Shown: positions 35,416-45,004 of the stretch, in pieces
How positions within the stretch are numbered: the first letter of the stretch is position 1
Layout: the number at the start of each line of letters is the position of its first letter
Source: Nonlabens sp. Ci31
GTDB lineage: Bacteria; Bacteroidota; Bacteroidia; Flavobacteriales; Flavobacteriaceae
Length of the DNA: 64,000 bases
Assembly: GCF_012974865.1 (NCBI RefSeq)
Contig: NZ_CP043633.1
Coordinates: forward strand, 2,055,001 to 2,119,000
Direction: 5' to 3'
Notes under the pieces: model-generated
What the model was told of the DNA's origin: nothing
The model's database searches: none
What the model saw: the letters and a program-made list of their open reading frames with translations, nothing else
Translations under genes and position numbers: made by a program

Positions 35416-36831
35416 TTATAAGGAACAATTGCTTGTAGCAACTATTTTTTGATTTTTTAAATTCGTATTCTTAATGGCTCCATAACCACCTTCTACATTT
35501 ATTACATTTTTAATACCGTTAGCCTTTGCAATACTAGAAAATATAACAGATCTATAACCACCGGCACAATGAATGTGATAAGTGGTATCAGCATTTAATT
35601 TTTTTACTTCTTTATGAACCGCATTTAAAGTATGCAGCGGCACACTACTTAGGTGTCCAGTTTCATATTCGCCTGGCTTGCGGGTATCTATAGGGTTTTT
35701 TACAGACCCATCTTCTAACCCGTCTATAAAACCTTGTGCAGTACAATTTTTAATAGTGGAAACTTCTAGCCCATTGTTTTTCCAAGTGTCAAAACCACCT
35801 GATAAGTATCCTTGGGCATTATCATAACCTACACGAGCCAGTCTGGTTACCGCTTCTTTTTCTCGCCCTTCTGGGACAACTAGAATTATTTTTTGATCTA
35901 TATTTTCAATTAGAGCACCTACCCAAGGGGCAAACTGTCCATCCAAACCTATAAACCAAGACTCCGGAATGGCACCTGCCGTGTATTCTTGTGGTGATCT
36001 TGCATCTAACACTAAATATTCAGGATCTTCAGCGAGTGCTTTAAAAGCGGCCAATTTTATAGGAGTTATTCCTCTTGCAATAACTTCGTCTATGCTAGAG
36101 TTAACGCCTTTATTCATCCATACATTTTTAGGAAAGTAAGCTGGAGGCGCTGCTATACCAGTAGTAACTTCTTTTATAAAATCTTCTTTACTTATGGAAG
36201 TAGACAAGGCGTAATTGGTTTTTTTCTGATTGCCTAAGGAGTCGCTGGTTTCTTTACTCATATTTTTACCACAAGCGCTTCCTGCTCCGTGAGCTGGATA
36301 TATGGTAATGTGATCTGGTAAAGGCATGATTTCATTTCTTAAAGAATCATACAAATGAGCGGCAAGATCTTCTTTGCTTAAGTCAGATTTCACGGCCAGA
36401 TCTGGTCTTCCTACGTCTCCTATAAAAAGAGTGTCGCCAGTAAATATAGCTTGTTCTTTTCCTTCTTCGTCTTTTAAAAGGTAACAAGAAGATTCCATGG
36501 TATGTCCAGGAGTGTGTAATAATTGTAAAGAAATTTTTCCTATTTTAAATACTTGTAGGTGTTCCGCTTTCGCGAAAGCGTAACTAGTAACAGCATTTGG
36601 ACCTATAACAATAGTAGCCCCAGTTTTATCTGCTAGATCCACATGCCCAGAAACAAAATCTGCGTGGAAATGGGTGAGAAAAATATAGGTAATGGTCACG
36701 CCATCTTCTAAAGCGCGGTCTATGTATGGTTGTACCTCACGAAGAGGGTCAATGATAGCAGCTTCTCCGTTTGAGGCAATGTAGTAGGTTCCTTGAGCAA
36801 GACATTTAGTATAATATTGTTCTAGGATCAT
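35416..36831 (-). CDS. Metallo-beta-lactamase-fold persulfide dioxygenase-like protein fused to two rhodanese domains
   Basis: 471 residues. The N-terminal MBL domain (1-230) has THFHADFVSGH, HTPGHTMES, FTGDTLFIGDVGRPD and YPAHGAGSACGK, as in ETHE1/CstB-type persulfide dioxygenases. Rhodanese 1 (about 250-360) lacks a catalytic Cys (LVVPEGRE). Rhodanese 2 (about 370-455) has HCAGGYRS with Cys. Probably oxidises glutathione- or protein-persulfides in sulfide detoxification. The 16-bp palindrome lies in frame at 36565-36580 (YAFAKAE), in a surface loop of the MBL domain. Confidence 0.9.
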   Translation of the reverse strand: MILEQYYTKCLAQGTYYIASNGEAAIIDPLREVQPYIDRALEDGVTITYIFLTHFHADFVSGHVDLADKTGATIVIGPNAVTSYAFAKAEHLQVFKIGKISLQLLHTPGHTMESSCYLLKDEEGKEQAIFTGDTLFIGDVGRPDLAVKSDLSKEDLAAHLYDSLRNEIMPLPDHITIYPAHGAGSACGKNMSKETSDSLGNQKKTNYALSTSISKEDFIKEVTTGIAAPPAYFPKNVWMNKGVNSSIDEVIARGITPIKLAAFKALAEDPEYLVLDARSPQEYTAGAIPESWFIGLDGQFAPWVGALIENIDQKIILVVPEGREKEAVTRLARVGYDNAQGYLSGGFDTWKNNGLEVSTIKNCTAQGFIDGLEDGSVKNPIDTRKPGEYETGHLSSVPLHTLNAVHKEVKKLNADTTYHIHCAGGYRSVIFSSIAKANGIKNVINVEGGYGAIKNTNLKNQKIVATSNCSL

Positions 36832-37010
36832 AGAGTAAATTTTATGCAAAAGTACAATTTAAAAATCTCAGAAATAAGAAAAGCTCATGAGTAGATCACT
36901 AGCTTGTATAGAAAATAGTGATGGTAACTTGTACCAGGAACAATCGGAGTGCATCGATATAAAAGAATCTTTTACTATTCTCTTTTCAATTCAAGGACTC
37001 CTGTATAGGC

Positions 37011-37709
37011 TTATTTGATACGGCATCCTATAGCCGTAGATGTAGTAACCTTGATACGTTCACCGCTAAGCAAGGCTTGTAAAGCGTTTTCAAGATAGGC
37101 ATTTTTTACAGCGTTTGCATCTTGATAATTATCATCAATGGCACCTATGTATTTTACGATAGGGTCTTTGCCTTCTTTTTGGAGTAAGAACACATGAGGA
37201 GTTTTAGTCGCACCATACTGCGGGTAAATTTGCTGCCCAGCATCGAACAAATAGGGGAAAGTAAAGCCTTTTTCTTTTGCTCGTTCTTTCATAGCCTTAA
37301 AACTGTCGGCAGGGTATTCTTTTGGATTATTAGGATTGATGGCTATAACAGGGTATCCTACATTTTTATATTTCTGGTCTAAGGCTATAATTCGGTCTTC
37401 ATACGCCACACTATAAGGGCAATGATTGCAAGTAAATATAATTATAAACCCTTTTGCATCTTCAAAGTCTTTAAGAGATGTAGTACTGCCATCTGTGTTT
37501 TTTAAAGAAAAATCTGTTGCTGCATCACCTATATCGTAGCCTTTTGTAGTGCTAATTTCTCGCTCTATTTTTTTATTAATTTTCTCTTTATTAGGCACTG
37601 GCCTTTCTGCAAATAGCTTTTTATGCTCTCTATGATCTAGCATTCCAAGAAAAAATGAAATTGCAAGTCCGCCGATTAAAAGGATCACTAATATTTTCAA
37701 GGTTTTCAT
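37011..37709 (-). CDS. Membrane-anchored thioredoxin-like protein (redoxin fold)
   Basis: 232 residues. N-terminal membrane anchor (about 5-23), then an AhpC/TSA-type thioredoxin fold beginning IGDAATDFSLKNTDGS and containing FTCNHCPYSV (CNHC active site, about 93-102). KTPHVFLL holds the conserved cis-Pro. Its ATG overlaps the stop of the upstream TlpA-like gene (4 bp), so they are co-translated. Likely a periplasm-facing redox protein. Confidence 0.85.
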   Translation of the reverse strand: MKTLKILVILLIGGLAISFFLGMLDHREHKKLFAERPVPNKEKINKKIEREISTTKGYDIGDAATDFSLKNTDGSTTSLKDFEDAKGFIIIFTCNHCPYSVAYEDRIIALDQKYKNVGYPVIAINPNNPKEYPADSFKAMKERAKEKGFTFPYLFDAGQQIYPQYGATKTPHVFLLQKEGKDPIVKYIGAIDDNYQDANAVKNAYLENALQALLSGERIKVTTSTAIGCRIK

Positions 37710-38185
37710 AGAAATTTATTTATGGCATCTTCCAATTCATCATAGGTCAATGCTTTGTTGTAAAATTGTTTTTTGTTTTTAGAGATAATTAAAGTCACCG
37801 GTATAGCACCATCCCAGTGATGGTCAACTAGGGGGATCCACTCTGCCGCATAAGGATCATCTAGGAGTAATACCTTAGACCTTATTTGATGGTTTTCTAA
37901 AAAGGGTTGGACAGCAGTTGTTATACTTTTTGCTTCGTCTAAAGAGATTAAAATAACATCTAATTGATTTTTATAGGAAGCACCTATTTTTTCAAAATAG
38001 GGCAATTCATCAATACAAGGAGCACACCAAGTTGCCCAAAAATTGATCACTTTAATCTTTTCATTATCTGCAACAAGAACTTGTTTTAATCCTTCCTGAT
38101 CTATAGGGACTACTTTTGCAATAGGACGTTGATCACAGGAGAGCACTGTTAATAATAAAAATCCAAAAAGTATTTTCAGTTTCAT
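37706..38185 (-). CDS. TlpA-like thioredoxin lipoprotein
   Basis: 159 residues. Lipoprotein signal peptide ending LTVLSC (Cys 17). The thioredoxin-fold active site is NFWATWCAPCIDELPYF (WCAPC about 51-55), with GAIPVTLII as the cis-Pro segment. Such proteins reduce periplasmic disulfides, for example in cytochrome maturation. First gene of a two-gene unit with 37011-37709. Confidence 0.88.
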   Translation of the reverse strand: MKLKILFGFLLLTVLSCDQRPIAKVVPIDQEGLKQVLVADNEKIKVINFWATWCAPCIDELPYFEKIGASYKNQLDVILISLDEAKSITTAVQPFLENHQIRSKVLLLDDPYAAEWIPLVDHHWDGAIPVTLIISKNKKQFYNKALTYDELEDAINKFL

Positions 38186-38289
38186 TATTACAAAGGTAAT
38201 GGAGGAAGGGCTGACTCAAAAAGAGTTTAACAAAAGTTGGCTCAGAATTTAAGAAATTATAACAAAAACTATGTAGTAAGTCAGTCTAA

Positions 38290-38784
38290 TTATGTAGTTA
38301 ATCGAGCTTTCATGCGTTCTACTATCTTGTAGGCAGCTGGACAAATGGACGTATTTTTTACGGTAAGTGTTCCTATTTGATAAATTTTCCTTCGGTCTGT
38401 ATGTGGGTATTCGCGACAGGCTTTGGGTCTTACTTCATAGATAGAACAATAATTATCTGCTCCTAGAAAATGACATGGAGTTTGCTGTAATACATAGTCC
38501 TGATCTTCATCAACTTTTAAAAATTGGTCAATAAAGTCACTGGGCTTCATTCTAAAATGCTTAGCAATCCTATCGATATCAATATTGGTAAATAGAGGTC
38601 CTGTAGTCTTGCAACAATTGGCACAAGTAAGACAGTCTACTTCTTCAAAAACTTCATTGTGGATTTCTTGAACGGCACCGTCTAGTCCTTTTGGTTTTTT
38701 CTTGCGCAATTTTTTAAAGAAGTCTGTGTTTTCTTTTTTCTTCTGTTGTGCTAGTTGAGGAAGTTGTTGGAGAAATTCTTCCAT
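38290..38784 (-). CDS. YkgJ-family cysteine-cluster protein
   Basis: 164 residues. Cys pattern: CLTCANCCKTTG (about 51-62), PCHFLGADNYCSIYEVRPKACREYP (about 103-127) and a final ICPAAYKI. This is the YkgJ zinc/iron-chelating signature, function unknown. A basic N-terminus (KKLRKKKPKG) precedes it. Single gene. Confidence 0.88.
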   Translation of the reverse strand: MEEFLQQLPQLAQQKKKENTDFFKKLRKKKPKGLDGAVQEIHNEVFEEVDCLTCANCCKTTGPLFTNIDIDRIAKHFRMKPSDFIDQFLKVDEDQDYVLQQTPCHFLGADNYCSIYEVRPKACREYPHTDRRKIYQIGTLTVKNTSICPAAYKIVERMKARLTT

Positions 38785-38966
38785 AAGGGATACCCATTTT
38801 ATTTTATGAACTCGTATTGGAGTGGAGCAATTCTTTAGAGCGCCAGTTAATTATTGAAATAGGAAAAAGAAGTGTGTTGATTTGTAAAAATCTAAGGTAC
38901 TATCTATTTGCCAATCTGTTAGCTTCTACACTAAGAAAAGTGCTCCTTGAACTATAAAAATTAAAA

Positions 38967-39428
38967 TTACAGAATGATTTTATGATAAACAAGTGCTCCA
39001 GTGCAGTCTTCATAAGGACCGCAAATAGGAGTAAGCTCTAATAGTATCTCCTTGTTTATCTCATAGGAAAAAGACCCATTACCGCTTTGTGATTCCTCTA
39101 GTTGATCCAATGCTACGTATTCTCCATTAGGAGCGATTAAAAATTTAGTCAATTTAATTTTTATAACTGCGTTTTCAGCACTATAAGTTCCTTCTTCGTA
39201 CCCCTTAAAACCTAAAAATTGATTTGTTATTATGTTTTCTCCACTGAAGGAGCAGCTATAAGTCCCATCTGATTTGAAATTATAGAAAGATTTTATCTCC
39301 ACATCATCTAGTGTCATCTTAGCTTCCCAATCGCCAATAAGCTCAGAATCTATACGAATGGAATCTTCATCCTTAGAACAGGAATATGTTAAAACAATAG
39401 TTTAAAATAAAAAGCTCCATTTTTTCAT
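38967..39428 (-). pseudogene. Lipocalin-like lipoprotein gene interrupted by an N-terminal TAA
   Basis: Read leftward from ATG at 39428: MKKWSFLF, stop (TAA at 39402-39404), TIVLTYSCSKDEDSI, then ELIGDWEAKMTLDDVEI and on to IIL at 38967. The first 18 codons form a lipoprotein signal peptide with lipobox TYSC, split by the stop. The body (GDWEA, FKSDGTYSCSFSG, GTYSAENAVIKI) has the look of lipocalin-like/DUF domains with a beta-barrel. A 116-residue ORF remains open from an internal ATG at 39317 but lacks export signals, so the gene is probably non-functional. Confidence 0.7.
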
Positions 39429-39555
39429 AGCCTTGGTTTTGTTTAAGATGCCTTTCAGTACAAATAGTTTCGTGCTTTTGTACTATTTTATTCCTGCCTA
39501 TCGTACTGGCACTGATAGCTCGAAAATAGCTTCCTAACAATACCTGTCTATGGGA

Positions 39556-40443
39556 CTATTTAGCAGCCGCTCTATGACGTTCTCTAGCTAATAGGGTATT
39601 CTTAAGCAGCATTGCAATGGTCATGGGTCCAACACCCCCTGGAACAGGAGTAATGTAACTTGCCTTTTTAGAAACATTTTCAAAATCTACATCACCAGTG
39701 ATATAGTAGCCGCGTTCTCGAGATTCATCAGGTACACGAGTAATTCCTACATCTATAATAACTACATCATCTTTCACCATTTCTGCCTTTAGGAATCCTG
39801 GAACGCCAAGAGCGGTGATAATAATGTCTGCTTGAGAGGTGATTTGAGTTATATTCTTGGTATGACTGTGAGTAAGTGTTACGGTAGAATTACCAGGGAA
39901 TCCTTTCCTTCCCATTAATATACTCATAGGTCTTCCAACAATGTGTGATCTTCCAATAACAACCGTATGTTTCCCTTGGGTTTCTACACCATAACGATCT
40001 AGTAATTCGAGTATTCCAAAAGGAGTAGCAGGAATAAATGTACTCATGTCTAGGGCCATTCTACCGAAGTTAGTAGGGTGGAAGCCATCCACATCTTTAT
40101 CTGGATCTACCGCCATTAGGACCTTTTGGGTGTCAATTTGTTTAGGCAGTGGCAACTGAACAATAAATCCATCGATTTCAGGATTGTCATTTAGTTTTTT
40201 AATTTCTTGAAGAAGTTCTGTCTCGCTAGTAGTGTTAGGTAGGCGTACCATGGTACTTTCAAATCCTACACGTTCACAAGCACGCACTTTAGAACCTACA
40301 TAAGTAAGGCTGGCGCCATCATTTCCTACAATTACCGCAGCTAGGTGAGGTACTTTCTCACCGTTATTTTTCATTCCTTGAACGGTCTCGGTGATCTCGT
40401 CCTTAATGTCATTACTGGTTTTTTTTCCGTCGAGAATAATCAT
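39556..40443 (-). CDS. folD: Bifunctional methylene-tetrahydrofolate dehydrogenase/cyclohydrolase
   Basis: 295 residues, usual length. YVGSKVRACERVGF (catalytic Lys in the YxxxK motif, about 48-61), GFIVQLPLPKQID, DKDVDGFHPTNFG, the Rossmann loop VIGRSHIVGRPM and ITPVPGGVGPMT are all present. Interconverts 5,10-methylene- and 10-formyl-tetrahydrofolate in the cytoplasm. Lies upstream of nothing in the same direction except the decayed lipoprotein gene. Confidence 0.98.
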   Translation of the reverse strand: MIILDGKKTSNDIKDEITETVQGMKNNGEKVPHLAAVIVGNDGASLTYVGSKVRACERVGFESTMVRLPNTTSETELLQEIKKLNDNPEIDGFIVQLPLPKQIDTQKVLMAVDPDKDVDGFHPTNFGRMALDMSTFIPATPFGILELLDRYGVETQGKHTVVIGRSHIVGRPMSILMGRKGFPGNSTVTLTHSHTKNITQITSQADIIITALGVPGFLKAEMVKDDVVIIDVGITRVPDESRERGYYITGDVDFENVSKKASYITPVPGGVGPMTIAMLLKNTLLARERHRAAAK

Positions 40444-40633
40444 AGTTGTATATAAATATTAGTGCCTGTGTAAAATTCATAAATAACTTGTTAACTAGGA
40501 AGTTTAACTACCTACATTTATTATCTAGTTGTTAACGATAAGGTTTGCGAGACGTTAAAATGAGATCTAAAAACAAAACCCAAGCGTTAACTCAGGATTT
40601 GTTCTTTGAACTATATTCCAAGTCGTTCACTTA

Positions 40634-41962
40634 CTAATTCATGTTACCTAGAGCACTCATCATCGCTTTCCCTTTACCACCTTGCATCATCTTCATCATT
40701 TTGCTCATTTGGTTAAATTGTTTCAGTAATTGGTTAACTTCAGTTACTGAAGTACCGCTGCCTTTTGCAATACGCTTTTTACGAGAGCCGTTAATTACCA
40801 TAGGTTTTGTTCGTTCTTCTATAGTCATGGAGTGTATAATTGCCTCAATACCTTTAAAGGCATCATCATCAATGTCCACATCTTTGAGCATTTTTCCTGC
40901 ACCAGGAATCATACCCATAAGATCTTTCATGTTACCCATTTTCTTGATTTGCTGGATCTGAGAAAGAAAATCGTCAAAACCGAATTGGTTCTTTGCAATC
41001 TTCTTACTCAGCTTTCTAGCCTCTTCTTCATCAAATTGTTCTTGCGCGCGTTCTACCAGAGAGACTACATCTCCCATTCCTAGAATACGGTCAGCCATAC
41101 GTTCTGGATAGAAAATGTCGATCGCCTCCATTTTTTCTCCAGTACCTATAAATTTAATAGGCTTATCTACTACAGATTTGATCGATAACGCAGCACCACC
41201 ACGGGTATCACCATCTAGTTTTGTAAGAACAACACCGTCAAAGTTCAAAATATCATTAAAAGCCTTTGCCGTATTTACAGCATCTTGACCGGTCATGGAA
41301 TCCACCACAAATAAGGTTTCCTGAGGTTGAATTGCTGCGTGAACATCTGCAATTTCCTTCATCATTAGCTCGTCTACCGCAAGACGACCTGCTGTATCTA
41401 TGATCACAGCATTAAAACCGTTTTCTTTTGCATAGGCAATTGCCGCTTGAGAAATCTTTACGGGATTCTTCTCTTCGCGATTAGAAAACACTTCAACTCC
41501 TACACTTTCTCCTACTACATGCAATTGATCTATTGCCGCAGGGCGATAAATATCACAAGCTACTAGGAGTGTTTTTTTACTCTTTTTAGTTTTTAGGTAA
41601 TTAGCTAGTTTACCAGAAAAAGTAGTCTTACCAGATCCTTGAAGACCAGACATAAGAATTACGGTAGGATTACCACTTAGATTAATCCCAGCGGCATCTC
41701 CTCCCATAAGGGCTGTGAGCTCATCTTTTACTATTTTGGTAAGAAGTTGGCCAGGTTTCAGTGTGGTAAGTACCCCTTGACCTAATGCTTTCTCTTTTGC
41801 ACGAGCCGTAAAATCCTTAGCGATTTTATAGTTCACATCGGCATCTACGAGAGCGCGACGTATTTCTTTAAGAGTATCTGCAACGTTTACCTCGGTAATG
41901 CTTCCGTGTCCCTTAAGGACGTGCATGGCTTTATCGAGTTTGTCAGTTAAATTATCAAACAT
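40634..41962 (-). CDS. ffh: Signal recognition particle protein
   Basis: 442 residues, N-G-M architecture. N domain 1-90; GTPase motifs MSGLQGSGKTTFSGKLA (about 105-121), DIYRPAAIDQL, IDTAGRLAVDE and TKLDGDTRGGAAL; C-terminal Met-rich M domain (about 300-440, e.g. QFNQMSKMMKMMQGGKGKAMM) that binds 4.5S RNA and signal sequences. Targets nascent membrane proteins to FtsY. Single transcription unit. Confidence 0.98.
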   Translation of the reverse strand: MFDNLTDKLDKAMHVLKGHGSITEVNVADTLKEIRRALVDADVNYKIAKDFTARAKEKALGQGVLTTLKPGQLLTKIVKDELTALMGGDAAGINLSGNPTVILMSGLQGSGKTTFSGKLANYLKTKKSKKTLLVACDIYRPAAIDQLHVVGESVGVEVFSNREEKNPVKISQAAIAYAKENGFNAVIIDTAGRLAVDELMMKEIADVHAAIQPQETLFVVDSMTGQDAVNTAKAFNDILNFDGVVLTKLDGDTRGGAALSIKSVVDKPIKFIGTGEKMEAIDIFYPERMADRILGMGDVVSLVERAQEQFDEEEARKLSKKIAKNQFGFDDFLSQIQQIKKMGNMKDLMGMIPGAGKMLKDVDIDDDAFKGIEAIIHSMTIEERTKPMVINGSRKKRIAKGSGTSVTEVNQLLKQFNQMSKMMKMMQGGKGKAMMSALGNMN

Positions 41963-42148
41963 ATTTTTGACTCATTTTTTGAAGACTGCAAAGATAGTAT
42001 TTCAGAGGTTTATCTTCAAGGTTTTCATTTGGTTTGTGATCTAGTTGTTGAATACCGTTTTTGTTTTGCAGGAGTGGGGCATCAGCTTATTGTTTTGTTC
42101 CGCTTTCGCGAAAGCGGAATTACAATAATCTATTAAAAATTTTACATT

Positions 42149-43030
42149 TTACTTTTTGTGTAAATGATTCATGACTACTACATGAGGAAAAGTGATACCG
42201 CCTAAAAAAGCAATAATAGTAGAGAGAAAAAGTGTAGTGTAATCCTTCAAGAAATAATAGAGTACGCTTAGAAATACCAGAGCGGCTATCCAATAGAGTA
42301 AAGAATTTAACATGTATTTTTTAATAGAAAAATTAGAGACGGTTCCTTCTAAAAATACAATTTGACTATGGATAGATGGAATGCTGTGCCATAGGATAAA
42401 ATAAATAGCAAATCCCCATAATAAACTAGCGGTTTGAAATATGGCATATATAAGGACTAAATAAAAGATTTCTCGTCCTATGGTTTTCAACGATAAGGGC
42501 GATAGCACTTTTATAGAAGTTAACGCCAATAGTGCTACTGAGGCGATCAAAGGATACAATAGTGTTGTGTAGGAAATTTGTACATTTATGAGGTCATTTA
42601 TGATGAGTACGCTCTCTTTATGGTGTATTAATAATAAGGTAAGTATAATACTAAAGCCATAAGAAAATAGAAATATACGAGATAACCAAGATGTAGCTAA
42701 ATCGTATTTTTCAAAATGTTCCTGTCCAAAATGGTAACCACTTATCAAAAGGAATAGGGTTAAAACTATTTCTGGCACAAAGAAAAATAAGGCAAATCCA
42801 GCAAGAACTATCAGTGTATACAACGATATAAAGAGGATTATTTTTTTTAAACTCAATCTTTTAGAGTTAAAATAAATTTTCAGATCATTTGCTCCATGTC
42901 CTACTCCTATGGTTAAAATTAAAAAATAACTGAGCGCAAATTCCATATAATCAGGTATTTGTATGGATACCCATAAGGCAAAAAAGCTTAGTACCATAAT
43001 GATATCGTACAAGTGAAATTTCTTAGACAT
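42149..43030 (-). CDS. blh: Brp/Blh beta-carotene 15,15'-dioxygenase
   Basis: 293 residues with about eight membrane spans. Conserved His motifs for iron binding are GVGHGANDLKIYF (about 42-54), GYHFGQEHFEKYD (about 98-110) and WHSIPSIHSQI (about 214-224). Blh cleaves beta-carotene into two retinal molecules, the chromophore of rhodopsins. It is divergent from the rhodopsin gene with 85 bp between, so the pair can make holo-rhodopsin if beta-carotene is supplied from elsewhere in the genome. Confidence 0.93.
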   Translation of the reverse strand: MSKKFHLYDIIMVLSFFALWVSIQIPDYMEFALSYFLILTIGVGHGANDLKIYFNSKRLSLKKIILFISLYTLIVLAGFALFFFVPEIVLTLFLLISGYHFGQEHFEKYDLATSWLSRIFLFSYGFSIILTLLLIHHKESVLIINDLINVQISYTTLLYPLIASVALLALTSIKVLSPLSLKTIGREIFYLVLIYAIFQTASLLWGFAIYFILWHSIPSIHSQIVFLEGTVSNFSIKKYMLNSLLYWIAALVFLSVLYYFLKDYTTLFLSTIIAFLGGITFPHVVVMNHLHKK

Positions 43031-43115
43031 TTATTTTGTTCAATTTTAACATTGTAAAGTTAAACAATATTAATTCTGATTGTGTATCTTTACGGGAATA
43101 TAAAAACCAATAAAT

Positions 43116-43877
43116 ATGATTAATTTACTTTTAAATCTTGAGGTGGCCAAAATGGCCACAAATGACTACGTAGGCTTTACGTTTTTCATTGGAAGCATGG
43201 CCATGATGGCAGCAAGTGCTTTTTTCTTTTTGTCCTTGAGTCAATTTGACAGCAAGTGGCGAACTTCTGTATTAGTTTCAGGTTTAATTACCTTTATTGC
43301 AGCAGTACATTACTTTTACATGAGAGATTATTATGCTGCTTTCAGCGAGTCTCCTACATTCTTCAGATATGTAGACTGGACACTAACAGTGCCGCTTATG
43401 TGTGTTGAGTTTTACTTAATCCTTAAAGTTGCTGGTGCAAAGCTCGGACTTATGTGGAAGTTGATTTTCTTGTCTGTAGTAATGCTTGTAACTGGATATT
43501 TCGGTGAAGTTGTTGCGATAGGAAACCCTACTGCTCAGTGGATTTGGGGTCTTGCTTCAGGAATTGCTTACTTTATTATAGTTTACATCATATGGTTTGG
43601 TGAGGCTAAGAAACTTGCTGTTGCAGCTGGCGGTGCCGTATTGAAAGCACACAACGTGTTATGCTGGTTTGTACTGGTAGGATGGGCTATTTACCCACTT
43701 GGTTACATTTTAGGTACTGAGGGCGGTCTATTTGGTTTACAATTAGTAGAAGATCCAAAAGTAGCTCAAGAGGCTATGGATGTTGTTTACAACATCGGTG
43801 ATGCTATTAACAAAATAGGTTTCGGTCTTGTGATCTTCGGTCTAGCCGTTGCATCTACTAAGAAATCAGAAGCATAG
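43116..43877 (+). CDS. Proteorhodopsin, light-driven proton pump (green type)
   Basis: 253 residues, seven membrane helices. Helix C reads RYVDWTLTVPLMCVEFYL: Asp (acceptor), Thr and Glu (donor) at spacing 0, 4 and 11 give a DTE motif, as in proton-pumping proteorhodopsin, not the NDQ of sodium pumps. The spectral-tuning residue eight positions after the Asp is Met, which in flavobacterial proteins goes with green absorption. Helix G carries the retinal Lys in GDAINKIGFG. A single His in helix B (AAVHYFYMRDY) is in the place of the proteorhodopsin His75. Own terminator follows. Confidence 0.97.
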   Translation: MINLLLNLEVAKMATNDYVGFTFFIGSMAMMAASAFFFLSLSQFDSKWRTSVLVSGLITFIAAVHYFYMRDYYAAFSESPTFFRYVDWTLTVPLMCVEFYLILKVAGAKLGLMWKLIFLSVVMLVTGYFGEVVAIGNPTAQWIWGLASGIAYFIIVYIIWFGEAKKLAVAAGGAVLKAHNVLCWFVLVGWAIYPLGYILGTEGGLFGLQLVEDPKVAQEAMDVVYNIGDAINKIGFGLVIFGLAVASTKKSEA

Positions 43878-43902
43878 TAACTATTGACTTTATTATAGTC
43901 AT

Positions 43903-43934
43903 AAATGGCTCCTTGTAAAAGGAGCCATTTTTTT
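43903..43934 (+). terminator. Terminator of the proteorhodopsin gene
   Basis: AAATGGCTCC-TTGTAAAA-GGAGCCATTT followed by T residues, 26 bp after the stop. Confidence 0.9.
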
Positions 43935-44371
43935 ATGCTTTTTATTCATGTTTTGATATCCTCAGAAAAAATACGGACGTCCAATGGAGTTATTTCTTTC
44001 TTTGGATGTGCACCTAAAGCAAAGCCCATTGAACTTTATTGGATAGTCTTTACTATGGCGTTGGGATGGGATAGGTAGTTTATATAACTTCTAATTCAAA
44101 AACTAGAACTTATCTGATAAGTGATTGGTTTTTATGGACTCTCAGGTGGAAATTGCTCAGATTTGAGCAAACACTGTTGACCTCTAGTAGTACAGGATGT
44201 TTGAAGTAAGTATGCTACAGTTAGTAAGGATTGTGTTCGAGCTGTACGACCATGGCTTCAGGGAAGTATAGGTGTTATTCGATCCAAGCTTTAGCTTTTC
44301 TATTTATTTTAGGGTACGCTATTCGATGTTTTAACTTTCATAAGAGATAAGTGTTTCAAATAAGTCTAAAA
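43935..44371. other. Intergenic, nothing identified
   Basis: About 440 bp without credible gene; no repeats or hairpins recognised other than the terminators at both ends. Confidence 0.5.
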
Positions 44372-44403
44372 AAAAGCCCATTGAGAAAATCTCAATGGGC
44401 TTT
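44372..44403 (-). terminator. Terminator of the FKBP gene
   Basis: Read leftward: AAAGCCCATTGAGA...TCTCAATGGGCTTTTTTTT. Confidence 0.9.
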
Positions 44404-44424
44404 ACTGTATAATAGAAGTGAGGA

Positions 44425-44856
44425 TTAGTGGATCTCCACTACTTCTAGTTCAAATACCAGGTCTTGACCTGCAAGTGGATGGTTTGCATCTACTATAATA
44501 TGATCTTCTTCTACTTGCGCAACACGTAACTGACGTTCTGTGCCATCAGGGTTTTTTGAAACAAGTCCCATTCCTACCTCCGGTTTAATTTCTTGTGGTA
44601 ATTGAGTTCTTTCAACTTTATGGAAAAGCTCTTCCATGATTTCTCCATAAGCTTCTTCTTTAGGGATTTCAATAGTTTTCTTCTCGTTTACTTTCATATC
44701 AACAAGGCCTTTTTCAAAACCTGGTATCAACGCTCCCTGACCTAATTGAGCTTCTAAGGGCTCTTTTTCGGCAGAAGTATCAAATACTTGTCCGTTTGCT
44801 TTTAATTTTCCTGTGTAATGCACCTTTACAGTGTCATTTGCTTTAACTTGACTCAT
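44425..44856 (-). CDS. SlyD-type FKBP peptidyl-prolyl isomerase
   Basis: 143 residues. The FKBP core begins DTVKVHYTGKLKANGQVFDTS and includes LGQGALIPGFEKGLVDMKVNEKKTIEIPKEEAYGE; an IF-type insert spans about 75-120; it ends VFELEVVEI. This layout matches SlyD-like cytoplasmic FKBPs with a chaperone insert, but the His-rich metal tail of E. coli SlyD is absent. Catalyses prolyl isomerisation in protein folding. Confidence 0.93.
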   Translation of the reverse strand: MSQVKANDTVKVHYTGKLKANGQVFDTSAEKEPLEAQLGQGALIPGFEKGLVDMKVNEKKTIEIPKEEAYGEIMEELFHKVERTQLPQEIKPEVGMGLVSKNPDGTERQLRVAQVEEDHIIVDANHPLAGQDLVFELEVVEIH

Positions 44857-45004
44857 AAAATTGTTATTTTTTGTATCGGCTACAAAGGTATGGTTTGTAA
44901 ATACTTATCAAAGTTTAAAGCCCTTTAATGCTGTTATATTAAGAAAGGCTTAACGATTACACCGGTAAAAACTCAAATATAACAGATGACCCATTTTTTT
45001 TTAA

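Noticed and set aside
43020..43115. Specific promoter for proteorhodopsin (TATCTTTA at 43085-43092)
   Set aside because: The -7-like element has no -33 element at the expected spacing, so I did not list it as a feature.
43116..43877. Sodium-pumping (NQ) rhodopsin
   Set aside because: Helix C has Asp-Thr-Glu at the motif positions, not Asn-Asp-Gln.
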